Positions 25,565 to 36,456 of a DNA stretch of 64,000 bases are shown one piece after another. Numbering within the stretch: the first letter of the stretch is position 1; each line of letters begins with the position of its first letter. The translations under genes were made by a program, and so were the position numbers. Under the pieces are notes generated by a model. That model worked only from the letters and a program-made list of their open reading frames with translations, ran no database searches and was not told where the DNA came from. This DNA is from Arcobacter sp. (GTDB lineage: Bacteria > Campylobacterota > Campylobacteria > Campylobacterales > Arcobacteraceae): NCBI GenBank assembly GCA_020048055.1, contig JAIFNA010000006.1, forward strand, positions 1-64,000, read 5' to 3'.

Positions 25565-27376
25565 AATTTTTAAAGCTAATTGTTCAGGTGTGATACCTAA
25601 ATCATACTCCAAAAGAGGTGTATCTCCATGCTGAATATAGATGTCATCATACTCAAAACTTATAACTTCAACCTTACTATATAGTTTCTCTTTAGATAAA
25701 AATTCAAGTATAGCACTACCAACACCACCTTGTTTTTGGCTATCACTAAAAATATACCATTTGTTTGTCACATTGGCCAATGAAATTAAAAGTTCTCCAT
25801 CTAATGGTTTTACAAATCTTAAATCAACCAAAGTCACATCAAAATCTAGTAGTTTGGAAGTTTCATATGCACGAGAAACTCCAGCTCCATAACCAATAAA
25901 AGCTATATTTGAAGTGCCTGATTTTAAGATTTCCCCTTTGCCACAAATAAAATCCGTTGATTCAAATGGTAACTCTTTTAATGCACCTCTTGGGTATCTA
26001 ATAGCACAAGGTGTTTTTAAATTTGTTGCAAACTCTAGCCCTAGCTCTAATGTTTTGTTATCTCTTGGAGCAAGCAAAGTCATATTTGGTAAAAATCTCA
26101 AAAAACTTATATCAAATTGCCCTTGGTGTGTTTCCCCATCAGCCCCAACAATTCCTGCTCTATCAATTGCAAAAGTAACCCCTAAATTCATCAAACAAAC
26201 ATCGTGGATAATCTGATCAAATCCCCTCTGTAAAAATGTAGAATAGATTGTGACTACTGGCTTAAACCCATCTTTTGCCATGGCAGCCATCGATGTTATT
26301 GCATGTTGTTCTGCTATTGCAACATCCCAAAAACGGTTTGGAAAAAATTTCATCAATTTATCAATTCCAGTTCCGCTTGGCATAGCAGCTGTAACTCCAA
26401 CAATCTTTTCATCCCTAAGTGCTAAATTGTAAAGTGCATCACTAAAAACTGCCGTTGCTGATTTTAGACCATCTTTTTTTAAAAATACGCCTGTTTCTTT
26501 ATCAAATGGTCCAACGCCATGCCAATGTTCATGATGCCCTTCAGCTATCTTATAACCTTTCCCTTTTGTAGTTCTAGCGTGAACTATAACTGGCTTTCCA
26601 AAGTTTTTTGCAATAGTTAATATCTCAATAATCTCATCAATATCATGCCCATCAATTGGTCCAATATAGTCTATACCCATCTCTTCAAAAATAATCCCAG
26701 GAGTGATAAGCTTCAAGCTCTCCTCAAATCTTTTAGCTAAATACAATGAACCATTAGGAAGGTTATTTCTAATAAATCTATCAACTCTCTCTTTAAAACC
26801 TTGATATGATTTTCCAGCAAGAAGCTTACTTAGATATTTACTAATTGCTCCAATTGGCTTTGCTATACTCATCTCATTGTCATTTAGTATGATTACAACT
26901 GGAAGTTTTAAATCCCCAAGCTCATTTAGTGCTTCATACACCATTCCAGCCGTCATACTTCCATCACCAATCATAACAACAGGAACTTTAGAGCCACCAT
27001 TTAATAAATTTGCTTTTGCTGCTCCAACAGCGAGTGATACACTTGTAGAGGAATGTCCAGCTACAAAATAATCACTTATGGATTCTTTTGGTTTTGTAAA
27101 GCCACTAAGTCCACCAAATTGTCTGATTGTTTCAAACTCTTCCCATCGTCCTGTTATTAGCTTATGCGGATAGCATTGATGGGAGACATCAAAAATAAAA
27201 GGATCATTTGTACTATCAAATACTTTGTGCATCCCGATAGTAAGCTCCACAGCCCCAAGGGTCGAGCTAAAATGTCCACCATTTCTTGATACTACATCAA
27301 TAATCCTATCCCTTATATCTTGTGCTAAAGTTTCTAGCTCTTTTGTTGTTTTATTTTTTATATCTATCATTTCCAT
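25559..27376 (-). CDS. dxs: 1-deoxy-D-xylulose-5-phosphate synthase
   Basis: Thiamine-diphosphate enzyme joining pyruvate and glyceraldehyde 3-phosphate, first step of the MEP isoprenoid route. 605 residues with the ThDP motif (VMIGDGSMTAGMVYEALN...NDNEMSI), FDVSHQCYPHKL with a conserved His, and the transketolase C-terminal parts (AIAEQHAITSMA, IVGADGETHQGQFD). It is the last gene of a lysA-pheA-hisC-hpt-dxs run. In Campylobacter jejuni fliF-fliG-fliH lie between hisC and dxs; here only hpt does. The second ATG at 27370 is an alternative start. Confidence 0.97.
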   Translation of the reverse strand: MEMIDIKNKTTKELETLAQDIRDRIIDVVSRNGGHFSSTLGAVELTIGMHKVFDSTNDPFIFDVSHQCYPHKLITGRWEEFETIRQFGGLSGFTKPKESISDYFVAGHSSTSVSLAVGAAKANLLNGGSKVPVVMIGDGSMTAGMVYEALNELGDLKLPVVIILNDNEMSIAKPIGAISKYLSKLLAGKSYQGFKERVDRFIRNNLPNGSLYLAKRFEESLKLITPGIIFEEMGIDYIGPIDGHDIDEIIEILTIAKNFGKPVIVHARTTKGKGYKIAEGHHEHWHGVGPFDKETGVFLKKDGLKSATAVFSDALYNLALRDEKIVGVTAAMPSGTGIDKLMKFFPNRFWDVAIAEQHAITSMAAMAKDGFKPVVTIYSTFLQRGFDQIIHDVCLMNLGVTFAIDRAGIVGADGETHQGQFDISFLRFLPNMTLLAPRDNKTLELGLEFATNLKTPCAIRYPRGALKELPFESTDFICGKGEILKSGTSNIAFIGYGAGVSRAYETSKLLDFDVTLVDLRFVKPLDGELLISLANVTNKWYIFSDSQKQGGVGSAILEFLSKEKLYSKVEVISFEYDDIYIQHGDTPLLEYDLGITPEQLALKIL

Positions 27377-27384
27377 TTAACCTT

Positions 27385-27825
27385 TTAATCCACTTCCCAA
27401 AAGAATTCTATCCAAGCTGTTGCTTCTTTTTGTGTAAAATCTGGAGATATTATTGCAGTTGGCTTATAAAACAAAGAGGCTGTTTTCGGTTCTAAGTTTG
27501 GAAATTTATCTTTTAATACTTTTAAAACCAAACTGAGCGTTTCCCCGCTATCAACTATATCATCAACAACTAAAACTTTTTTATAATTTGTCAAATCTGG
27601 AATATTAAAAATTGTACTTTTTTCAATTTTTGTATCGTTATCATAGGAGATTGAATTTATACTAAAAACATCACGAAGCCCTAGCTTTGAAGCAAATAAG
27701 TGGGTTAATGTAAGTCCACCTCTTGCAATAGCAACTATTGCTTCAAACTTTTCGTATTGAAGTTTTTGTGTTAAATTGTTGACATCAACAATAAATTCAT
27801 CATACCCATAATAATATTTTTCCAT
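27385..27825 (-). CDS. Purine phosphoribosyltransferase (hypoxanthine/xanthine type)
   Basis: 146 residues with the type I PRTase fold. The PRPP-binding motif is VLVVDDIVDSGETL, an N-terminal IVAIARGGLTLTHL contributes the pyrophosphate loop, and a C-terminal aromatic near TAWIEFFWE would stack on the base. It salvages hypoxanthine, guanine or xanthine to the nucleotide; the base cannot be fixed from sequence. It follows hisC with no gap and precedes dxs by eight bases. Confidence 0.88.
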   Translation of the reverse strand: MEKYYYGYDEFIVDVNNLTQKLQYEKFEAIVAIARGGLTLTHLFASKLGLRDVFSINSISYDNDTKIEKSTIFNIPDLTNYKKVLVVDDIVDSGETLSLVLKVLKDKFPNLEPKTASLFYKPTAIISPDFTQKEATAWIEFFWEVD

Positions 27826-28929
27826 CTATTTTTTATCGCTCAAAATCAAATCAAGTGCATTAAAAACTTTACTATTTTGTTCATCTCGTCCAATTGTTAT
27901 ACGGATAGCATTAAAGCCATAACCTGTCATATCTCGTACAATTATCCCAAGTTTAAGAAGCTCATATGCAACATCTTTTGAAACAAAACCATCCATATAA
28001 ATAGTGATAAAATTTGTATATGATGGGATAAATCTAAGCCCTTTTGATGTTGCGTAATCTTCATATCTCTTCATTTGAGAAAAGTTTTTCTCTATCCCCA
28101 TTTGTACAAAACCTTTATGTTTTAACGCCTCAATCGCTCCAGCTAAAGATAATGTTGTGATATTAAAAGGTGGTCTAACTTTATGCAAAACCTTGATTAT
28201 CTCTTCATTTGAAATCCCATATCCAACCCTCATTCCACCGAGTCCATAAGCTTTAGAAAAAGTCCCAAGATAGATAACATTTGGATATTTATTTATCACT
28301 TCACTAGGGATAATCTTTTTTGCTCCATCTTTGTAACTTGCAAACTCTTGATAAGCACCATCAAGTATCACCAAAGTATTACTATCAACCTCATCTAAAA
28401 AACTATACACATCTTTAGCATCAAGACACTCACCTAGCGGATTATTTGGTAAACAAAGAAAGATAATATCACTACCTTCATTTTTATAAATCTCCCTAAA
28501 TTCATCAAGATTGTGTGCATCGCTTGGTGTTTTTAAAATAGTTGCTCCAACTTGTTTTGCGTATATCTCATACATAGCAAAAGTTGTTTTTGCCATCAAA
28601 ACTTTACTGTTTGTGTGACATTTTGCATGGATACAAAACTCTATAACTTGGTCACTTCCTGCACCAATTACAATATTTTGTGGTACAACTTGATACTCGT
28701 TTGCCAGAGCATCTTTTAGCTCATACATACTATCATCAGGATACACAAATGCACTCACTGATTTTCTAGCGATAATATCCGCAACAGCATCACAAGTCCC
28801 ATAAGGATTCTCATTTGATGCCAATTTTACTATATCATGTGGATCTATTCCAAACTCTCTTACAACCAATTCAATTGGTTTACCCGCCTCGTAAATACTT
28901 ACATTGTCCAAACTTTTATTAAATATCAT
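27826..28929 (-). CDS. hisC: Histidinol-phosphate aminotransferase
   Basis: PLP enzyme converting imidazole acetol phosphate to histidinol phosphate. 367 residues; key segments are LASNENPYGT, FLCLPNNPLGE, VILDGAYQEF and the PLP lysine in GTFSKAYGLGGMRVGY. Overlaps the end of pheA by 11 bases. hisF and hisD are in the window but in other operons, as is usual for dispersed histidine genes in Campylobacterota. It may also act on aromatic or other amino acids. Confidence 0.95.
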   Translation of the reverse strand: MIFNKSLDNVSIYEAGKPIELVVREFGIDPHDIVKLASNENPYGTCDAVADIIARKSVSAFVYPDDSMYELKDALANEYQVVPQNIVIGAGSDQVIEFCIHAKCHTNSKVLMAKTTFAMYEIYAKQVGATILKTPSDAHNLDEFREIYKNEGSDIIFLCLPNNPLGECLDAKDVYSFLDEVDSNTLVILDGAYQEFASYKDGAKKIIPSEVINKYPNVIYLGTFSKAYGLGGMRVGYGISNEEIIKVLHKVRPPFNITTLSLAGAIEALKHKGFVQMGIEKNFSQMKRYEDYATSKGLRFIPSYTNFITIYMDGFVSKDVAYELLKLGIIVRDMTGYGFNAIRITIGRDEQNSKVFNALDLILSDKK

Positions 28930-29998
28930 CTGCTTCCCTTACATAACTTCCCAAAAATTTTATCTCATTTTGGAATTTTTGAAATATCTTTTGCACTTTA
29001 TCCTCATCTTTATGAGCATTAAACTCAATAAAAAATGTTGAAATCCCCTCAACAATATGAGATTTTATTTTTGTAAGATTTATCCCCTCTTCATCAAAAA
29101 TATTTAAAAATCTCACCAATGCTCCTGCCTCATTTGATAATTGAACCAAAATTGAAGTTTTATCATCTCCACTTTTACCATTTAAAAAATTTGATATTAT
29201 CAAAAATCTTGTTCTATTGTTTCCTTTGTCTTCAATATTTTCAAACAAAATCGGAAGATTGTACATTTTTGCCCCAACATGTGAACAAATAGCTGCACTA
29301 TTTGGCTCCTGCATTGCTAATTTCGCTGCTTTTGCTGTACTCTCAACTGGTATAAGTTCGCGAGTCTCAAGCCCAAAATCTTCTAAAAAATTACGACACT
29401 GGTCAAAAGCTATATCTTTTGAATATATTTTTGTAATATCTTTTACTTTGTCACAAGTTGAAGCAAAAGTATGATGAACATCAATCATAACTTCAGCAAT
29501 AATCTTCAAATCATATTCCCCAAAACAAGTTATAGTATCACTCACTATCCCATTACTACTATTTTCGATTGGGATTACACCAAATTTTGCTTTACCGCTT
29601 GCAACTTCCCTAAAAACACCAGCAATACTACCAATTGGAAGATATGAACTCATGGCACCAAAACGACTTTCAGCTGCTTGATGTGTGAAACTTCCTTCTG
29701 GTCCTAGATAGGCTATATTTTCTGGCAATTCAAGGTTTCTACTAATTGCAAAAATCTCCAAAAATAAAGCTTCTATCGCTGATCTATTAAGAAGTCCATT
29801 TGCTTTTAATGAATTTTCATAAAGTCTATTTATAATAGCTTTTTCCCGCTCAGGTCTATAAATAGCTCCCCCACTTTTTGCTTTTACAAGTCCAACTTGA
29901 TGGACCGTTTCCATTCTTTGATTGAGTAGTTTTAAAATCTCATCATCAATCACATCAAGTTTAGTTCGTAATTCACCAAGTCCATCTTCATTTTTCAT
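28919..29998 (-). CDS. pheA: Bifunctional chorismate mutase/prephenate dehydratase
   Basis: Fusion of an AroQ chorismate mutase (residues about 5-90: LDVIDDEILKLLNQRM, YRPEREKAIINRL) with prephenate dehydratase (YLGPEGSFTHQAAESRFG, PIENSSNGIVSDT, and the catalytic TRF in GNNRTRFLII) and a C-terminal ACT domain with the ESRP-like segment reading IKSHIVEG. It makes phenylpyruvate for phenylalanine; the ACT domain suggests feedback control. I place the start at ATG 29998 with AAGG seven bases upstream rather than the TTG two codons earlier. Confidence 0.95.
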   Translation of the reverse strand: MKNEDGLGELRTKLDVIDDEILKLLNQRMETVHQVGLVKAKSGGAIYRPEREKAIINRLYENSLKANGLLNRSAIEALFLEIFAISRNLELPENIAYLGPEGSFTHQAAESRFGAMSSYLPIGSIAGVFREVASGKAKFGVIPIENSSNGIVSDTITCFGEYDLKIIAEVMIDVHHTFASTCDKVKDITKIYSKDIAFDQCRNFLEDFGLETRELIPVESTAKAAKLAMQEPNSAAICSHVGAKMYNLPILFENIEDKGNNRTRFLIISNFLNGKSGDDKTSILVQLSNEAGALVRFLNIFDEEGINLTKIKSHIVEGISTFFIEFNAHKDEDKVQKIFQKFQNEIKFLGSYVREADDI

Positions 29999-30021
29999 AT
30001 TCAAACCTTTTGTAACTATTT

Positions 30022-31236
30022 TTATAAATAATCTTTTTCTAAAGCTATCAAATCTTCAAAAGTTTCCCTTTTTCTAATAACTCGCTCAACACCATTTTCA
30101 AAGGCAATTTCAACAACTCTACCTCTTGTATTGTAGTTGCTTGACATTGTAAATCCATAAGCCCCAGCACTATAAATTGCTATTAAATCATTGTGTTCTG
30201 TAAGTGGTAAATCTATATTTTTTGCAAAAAAATCACCACTTTCACAAACAGGTCCAACAACATTGCAATCACTTACATTTTGTGATTTTTCCAATACTTC
30301 AATTTTGTGATAAGCGTTATAAAGACTAGGTCTTATAAGGTCATTCATAGCTCCATCGACTATTACGAATCTTTTTTTGCCATTGATTTTTTCATACAAT
30401 ACTTTCGTTACAAATGTTCCACTATTTCCAACAATAAATCTCCCTGGCTCGCAAACAATTGTAATATCAAGCCCATAAATTGCTTCTAAAACAGTTTGTG
30501 CGTAATGGTAAGTATCTATTAGTGTTTCATCTTTATAAACTATTCCCAGTCCACCGCCAACATCAAAAAAGCTAAGTTCAATATCAAGTGCTGCTTTTAG
30601 ATTTCTCACCAAATTTGCAACAATATTTACAGATTCTTTAATAGGTGCCAATTCAGTTAACTGGCTACCAATATGGCAGTGGATACCAACTGGCTCTATA
30701 AACTCACTTTTTTTCGCTCTTATATACATTCTTTTTGCTGTATCTAAATCTACACCAAACTTATTTTCATGAAGCCCAGTTGATATATATGGGTGAGTTT
30801 TAGGGTCAACATTTGGATTTACCCTTATGCTAATTCTTCCAATTTTATTTAACTCTTTTGCCAAAAGTTCAACTCTTCCAAACTCAGCTTCACTTTCAAG
30901 ATTTATCATCAAAATATCTAAAGTTAATGCTTCTTTTATCTCATCATCAGTTTTTCCAACACCACTAAAAATAATCTTATATTTTGGGATACCTGCTAAC
31001 AATGCCCTTTTAACTTCCCCAATGCTAACACAATCAGCACCACTTCCAAGCTCACCAAGATGTTTGATAACACTCAAATTTGAATTTGATTTTACAGCGT
31101 AGGAGATAAGTGATTTTCTAGCTTTAAAAGCATCTTTTAATTCATTGTATTGACTTGCTATATGATTAAAGTCGTACACATAGTATGGTGTTCCATATTT
31201 GTTTGCTAACTCTTTAAAATTTATATTATTATCCAT
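30022..31236 (-). CDS. lysA: Diaminopimelate decarboxylase
   Basis: PLP alanine-racemase-fold enzyme making lysine from meso-diaminopimelate. 404 residues; PLP lysine in LISYAVKSNSNL, glycine loop FDVGGGLGIVY, CEPGRFIVG, and GPVCESGDFFA with the catalytic Cys. First gene of the lysA-pheA-hisC run. The gap upstream (31237-31425) holds a long imperfect palindrome. Confidence 0.97.
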   Translation of the reverse strand: MDNNINFKELANKYGTPYYVYDFNHIASQYNELKDAFKARKSLISYAVKSNSNLSVIKHLGELGSGADCVSIGEVKRALLAGIPKYKIIFSGVGKTDDEIKEALTLDILMINLESEAEFGRVELLAKELNKIGRISIRVNPNVDPKTHPYISTGLHENKFGVDLDTAKRMYIRAKKSEFIEPVGIHCHIGSQLTELAPIKESVNIVANLVRNLKAALDIELSFFDVGGGLGIVYKDETLIDTYHYAQTVLEAIYGLDITIVCEPGRFIVGNSGTFVTKVLYEKINGKKRFVIVDGAMNDLIRPSLYNAYHKIEVLEKSQNVSDCNVVGPVCESGDFFAKNIDLPLTEHNDLIAIYSAGAYGFTMSSNYNTRGRVVEIAFENGVERVIRKRETFEDLIALEKDYL

Positions 31237-31319
31237 TTATATTTTCCCTATATTTTTTAAAATTTAATATCTCTAAATCAAATTCAAAAAATAGATTTAC
31301 AAATATTATATTTTTCAGT

Positions 31320-31407
31320 GAAATCAAGGCGAAGATGAAATTTTCGATAGTAGCTTACTTTTATAAGTGACTATTGAAAACTTTATCTTTAACGAAGAGT
31401 TTGCCAA
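31320..31407. repeat. Long imperfect palindrome between lysA and fabI
   Basis: Two arms centred near 31361: GATGAAATTTTCGATAGT on the left, and GATAAAGTTTTCAATAGT on the complement of the right, continuing outward more loosely. As RNA it folds into one long hairpin on either strand. It looks like a REP-type intergenic repeat or degenerate short inverted element; only one copy is present in this window. Confidence 0.55.
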
Positions 31408-31425
31408 AAAGATGATGTTTTAAAT

Positions 31426-33007
<1,582 letters not shown>

Positions 33008-33020
33008 CCCATTTTCCTTT

Positions 33021-34058
33021 TTATTTTTCCACTTTAATAGTCGATTTTAACATAATAAACCTATTAACTATGTCGACCACTTTTGAAGCATATCCATATT
33101 CATTGTCATACCAAATAAGAACTTTTATCATATTTTTATTTGTAATTTGTGTAAATCTCTTATCGATAATCGTAGAAAAAACCTCACCTTGAAAATCAGT
33201 CGACACAAAAGCTTCATTTGTATGAAAAAAAATATCAAAATTTTGTTTCTTTATTGCCTCTTCCAAAAGCTCATCAAAATCTTCAAGTGCAATATCTTTT
33301 TTTAGATTTAACACAACATTTATAGCGCCAACCGTTGGTGTTGGAACTCTTAATGAACTCGATGAAATAAGCTTACTATCAAATTTTTTGAGCGCATAAC
33401 TACAAGCTTCAATTGTTGTGGTTTTACTTGGAATAATATTTTGTAAAGCACCTCTACCAAATTCAAAATTGCACTTAACATCTCTATCATCACTGCTGAT
33501 ACACTTACTATCTAATGTTTTTTGGTGATTTAGTAGTGGATGCACTGTTAAAATATCTCCACTTTCAATTCCAAAATTATCATCAATGAGTTTTAAAAAT
33601 GGCAAAAGCGCTGATGCATTGCATGAGCTTGTTGAGATAATTTTTGAATTACTTGTAAGCTCATTTTCATTTGCACCAAGGATAATATTTACATCAGCTT
33701 CACTACTGGGATGGGTTAAAAAAATTGCTTTTACTTTCAATGCTTGTAAAAGGGTACGATTATAAGGTATCCCACTGGCATCAATTATGATATCAATACC
33801 AAAAGCTTCAAAATCTATCTCATCTAAATTTTTATGATTTAAGATAATTATCTCTTGTTTTTGATTTTTGATTTTATTGCCAATAGCAACAAATTTATTA
33901 GCTAATTTGCCATAAGTTGAATCATAATTTATAAGATATGCTATATTTTCAATATTTTGATTTATCTCATTTATCGCTATTATCTCTAAATCTTTTTGGC
34001 TTGAGAGTCTTAAAATCGACTTTCCAATCCTCCCAACACCATTTAATAATATTTTCAT
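33021..34058 (-). CDS. Divergent glyceraldehyde-3-phosphate dehydrogenase paralogue
   Basis: 345 residues clearly of the GAPDH family: NGVGRIGKSILR, the catalytic Cys146, His173 in TVHPLLNHQ, SLRVPTPTVGAINVVL, and the C-terminal WYDNEYGYASKVVD. It differs at the active site: SCNAS replaces the usual SCTTN of the gapA product here, and HPLLNHQ replaces HSYTSSQ. It lies between pgk and tpiA, in the same transcript. It may have changed cofactor, direction or substrate (for example erythrose 4-phosphate), or be losing activity; the sequence does not decide. Confidence 0.85.
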   Translation of the reverse strand: MKILLNGVGRIGKSILRLSSQKDLEIIAINEINQNIENIAYLINYDSTYGKLANKFVAIGNKIKNQKQEIIILNHKNLDEIDFEAFGIDIIIDASGIPYNRTLLQALKVKAIFLTHPSSEADVNIILGANENELTSNSKIISTSSCNASALLPFLKLIDDNFGIESGDILTVHPLLNHQKTLDSKCISSDDRDVKCNFEFGRGALQNIIPSKTTTIEACSYALKKFDSKLISSSSLRVPTPTVGAINVVLNLKKDIALEDFDELLEEAIKKQNFDIFFHTNEAFVSTDFQGEVFSTIIDKRFTQITNKNMIKVLIWYDNEYGYASKVVDIVNRFIMLKSTIKVEK

Positions 34059-34061
34059 TAA

Positions 34062-35255
34062 TTATTCTAAAATAAGTGCTTTAACACCTGGCAAAACTTT
34101 TCCTTCAATAAGCTCAAGCGATGCTCCACCGCCAGTACTTATAAATGTCATAGCATCTTCATCGCCTGTTTTTCTAACCAAATCTGCTGTATCTCCGCCA
34201 CCTACAACAGTTGTTGCATATGATGAAGCTACCGCGTGAGATATTTTTGTGCTACCTTTTGCAAATTTATCCATCTCATAAACACCCATAGGTCCATTCC
34301 AAAGGATAGTGTGAGCATCTTCAAGTGCCTCGGCAAAAAGTAAACTAGTAGCTGGTCCAATATCAAGCCCCATCCAACCTTTTGGTATCTCTTGAATCGT
34401 TGTTGCTTTTGCAAATGCTTCACTACTAAAACCATCTGCTGCTATAACATCGACTGGTAAATAAAATTTAACTCCAAGTTGTTTAGCTTCATCCATAATT
34501 TTAATAGCCTCAGGGATTAAGTCATCTTCGCAAAGTGAATTTCCAATATCATGTCCAAGGGCTTTTAAAAATGTAAATGCCATACCACCACCAATAATTA
34601 TTTTATCAACTTTAGGCACTAGATTATAAAGTGCTTCAAGCTTTCCACTAACCTTACTACCACCAACGATACTTACAAAAGGTCGCTTTGGCTCTTTGAT
34701 GATATGATAAAAGAATTTGATTTCACTTGCTAATAAAAATCCTGCGGCTTTATGTTTAATGTCAAAATGTTTAGCAATTCCCTCAACCGAGGAGTGTGCA
34801 CGATGACTTACTCCAAATGCGTCATTGATATAAATATCAGCCATATCAGCTAATGTTTTACTCAAAACCTCATCGTTTTTTGTTTCACCTTTTTCAAATC
34901 TCATATTTTCTAAAAGTAAAATTTCACCATTTTCCAAATCATTTGCCATTTTAACTGTTTCATCACAAATAACATTTGGTGCTAATTTTATCTCTGTTTT
35001 AAGGAGTGTATGCAATCTTTTTGCTATTGGTTTTAAAGAATATTCCTCTTCATATCCACCTTTTGGTCTTCCAAAATGTGTTGCTATAATAACTGAACAG
35101 TCATTATCCAAACAATACCTAATTGTAGGTAATGCGCTTCTAATTCTTCTGTCATCTGTAATATTTTGATATTCATCAACAGGTACATTAAAATCACATC
35201 TAATAAAAACTTTTTTACCACTAATATCTATATTTTTTAATTCTTGAAGTTTCAC
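34062..35255 (-). CDS. pgk: Phosphoglycerate kinase
   Basis: Transfers phosphate between 1,3-bisphosphoglycerate and ADP; here likely run in the gluconeogenic direction. 397 residues: [33 protein letters not shown] and the C-terminal nucleotide loop [11 protein letters not shown] with [14 protein letters not shown] choose the GTG at 35255: AAGGA lies seven bases upstream and the protein then begins [15 protein letters not shown] as in relatives. The ATG eight codons earlier has no ribosome-binding site. Confidence 0.96.
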   Translation of the reverse strand: MKLQELKNIDISGKKVFIRCDFNVPVDEYQNITDDRRIRSALPTIRYCLDNDCSVIIATHFGRPKGGYEEEYSLKPIAKRLHTLLKTEIKLAPNVICDETVKMANDLENGEILLLENMRFEKGETKNDEVLSKTLADMADIYINDAFGVSHRAHSSVEGIAKHFDIKHKAAGFLLASEIKFFYHIIKEPKRPFVSIVGGSKVSGKLEALYNLVPKVDKIIIGGGMAFTFLKALGHDIGNSLCEDDLIPEAIKIMDEAKQLGVKFYLPVDVIAADGFSSEAFAKATTIQEIPKGWMGLDIGPATSLLFAEALEDAHTILWNGPMGVYEMDKFAKGSTKISHAVASSYATTVVGGGDTADLVRKTGDEDAMTFISTGGGASLELIEGKVLPGVKALILE

Positions 35256-35352
35256 AAAATTTCCTTTTAAATCTCCCATTTTATAGGGGCTAATTATTTT
35301 TTTCTATTTTATCGAATAAATACAATTCATCATAAAGTGCATTTTAATTTGC

Positions 35353-36351
35353 TTATTTTTTACTTCCAACATAAACAGCCATATCGACAAGTCTAGTTGA
35401 ATATCCCCATTCATTATCGTACCACGAAAGCACTTTTACCATATTTCCGCCAACTACTTGGATTGTATCAAGTGGAACAACAGTTGAATTAACCTCACCA
35501 TTAAAATCGCTAGAAACTCTATACTCTGTATCAACAGCCAAAATTCCTTTCATATTTCCATTTTGCGCATCAATAAAAACTTGTTTTACTTCATCAACTG
35601 TAATATTTTTGTTTAGTGTTGCTGTTAAATCAATCATCGATACATTAGGAGTAGGTACCCTTACTGATTGTCCATTAATTTTTCCATTTAAATGTGGTAA
35701 AACTTTCCCTATTGCTTTTGCTGCTCCTGTTGTAGTTGGAGATAGGTTTAAAGCACCAGCTCTTGCTTTTCGTGGGTCTTTTTTATCTTTAGCATCAAGG
35801 ATAGGCTGACTACTTGTGTAACTATGGATTGCAGTCATAAGTGCTTTTTCAATCCCAAAAGCATCATCTAAAACTTTTACAATTGGAGCTAGTCCATTTG
35901 TTGTACAGCTAGCATTTGAGATAACAGATTCACCAGCATAAGTATCCTCATTTACCCCAAATACAAATGTTGCAGTATCATCTTTTGCAGGTGCTGAGAA
36001 GATAACTTGCTTGATACCATTGTCAAGATAAGCTTGAACACTTTCTTTCGTCAAAAATGCGCCAGTACATTCCAAAACAATCTCTGCTCCATAATTTGCG
36101 AAATCGATTTTAGCAGGGTCTCTTTCACTTAATAGTTTTGCTTTTTGCTTCCCTATTGAGATATATCCATCTTTAACTACTACATCATTTCGGTTCCCAT
36201 GAACAGTATCATATCTAAGTCCATACTGAATCATCTCATCAGTCCCACTTGCATTTGCAGCAACTAATTCAACGTCATCTCTATCTGCAATTATCCTTGC
36301 AACACATTTTCCAATTCTACCCAAACCATTAATTGCTACTTTTACAGCCAC
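35353..36351 (-). CDS. gapA: Glyceraldehyde-3-phosphate dehydrogenase
   Basis: 332 residues with the full GAPDH set: INGLGRIGKCVAR, Cys149 in SNASCTTNG, His176 in TAIHSYTSSQ, SVRVPTPNVSMIDL and WYDNEWGYSTRLVD. GTG start with AAGGAG five bases upstream. It heads the gapA-pgk-gap2-tpiA-fabI run. This is the canonical copy, in contrast to the divergent paralogue two genes on. Confidence 0.97.
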   Translation of the reverse strand: MAVKVAINGLGRIGKCVARIIADRDDVELVAANASGTDEMIQYGLRYDTVHGNRNDVVVKDGYISIGKQKAKLLSERDPAKIDFANYGAEIVLECTGAFLTKESVQAYLDNGIKQVIFSAPAKDDTATFVFGVNEDTYAGESVISNASCTTNGLAPIVKVLDDAFGIEKALMTAIHSYTSSQPILDAKDKKDPRKARAGALNLSPTTTGAAKAIGKVLPHLNGKINGQSVRVPTPNVSMIDLTATLNKNITVDEVKQVFIDAQNGNMKGILAVDTEYRVSSDFNGEVNSTVVPLDTIQVVGGNMVKVLSWYDNEWGYSTRLVDMAVYVGSKK

Positions 36352-36378
36352 TAATACTCCTTAAAATTTATTTCATAA

Positions 36379-36384
36379 ATGATA
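36379..36384 (-). promoter_or_regulatory. Candidate extended -10 box for gapA
   Basis: TTGC followed by TATCAT on the minus strand, 28 bases before the gapA GTG. Confidence 0.4.
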
Positions 36385-36426
36385 GCAACTCATTTATTAG
36401 TTTTATCGATTTTATCCTACTTTTGC

Positions 36427-36432
36427 TATAAT
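36427..36432 (+). promoter_or_regulatory. -10 box for nadD-rsfS
   Basis: A consensus TATAAT preceded by TTTTGC in T-rich sequence, 24 bases before the nadD ATG, the usual Campylobacterota sigma-70 layout without a -35. Confidence 0.6.
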
Positions 36433-36456
36433 TTTTGTTAAAAATAAGGGGTCAAT

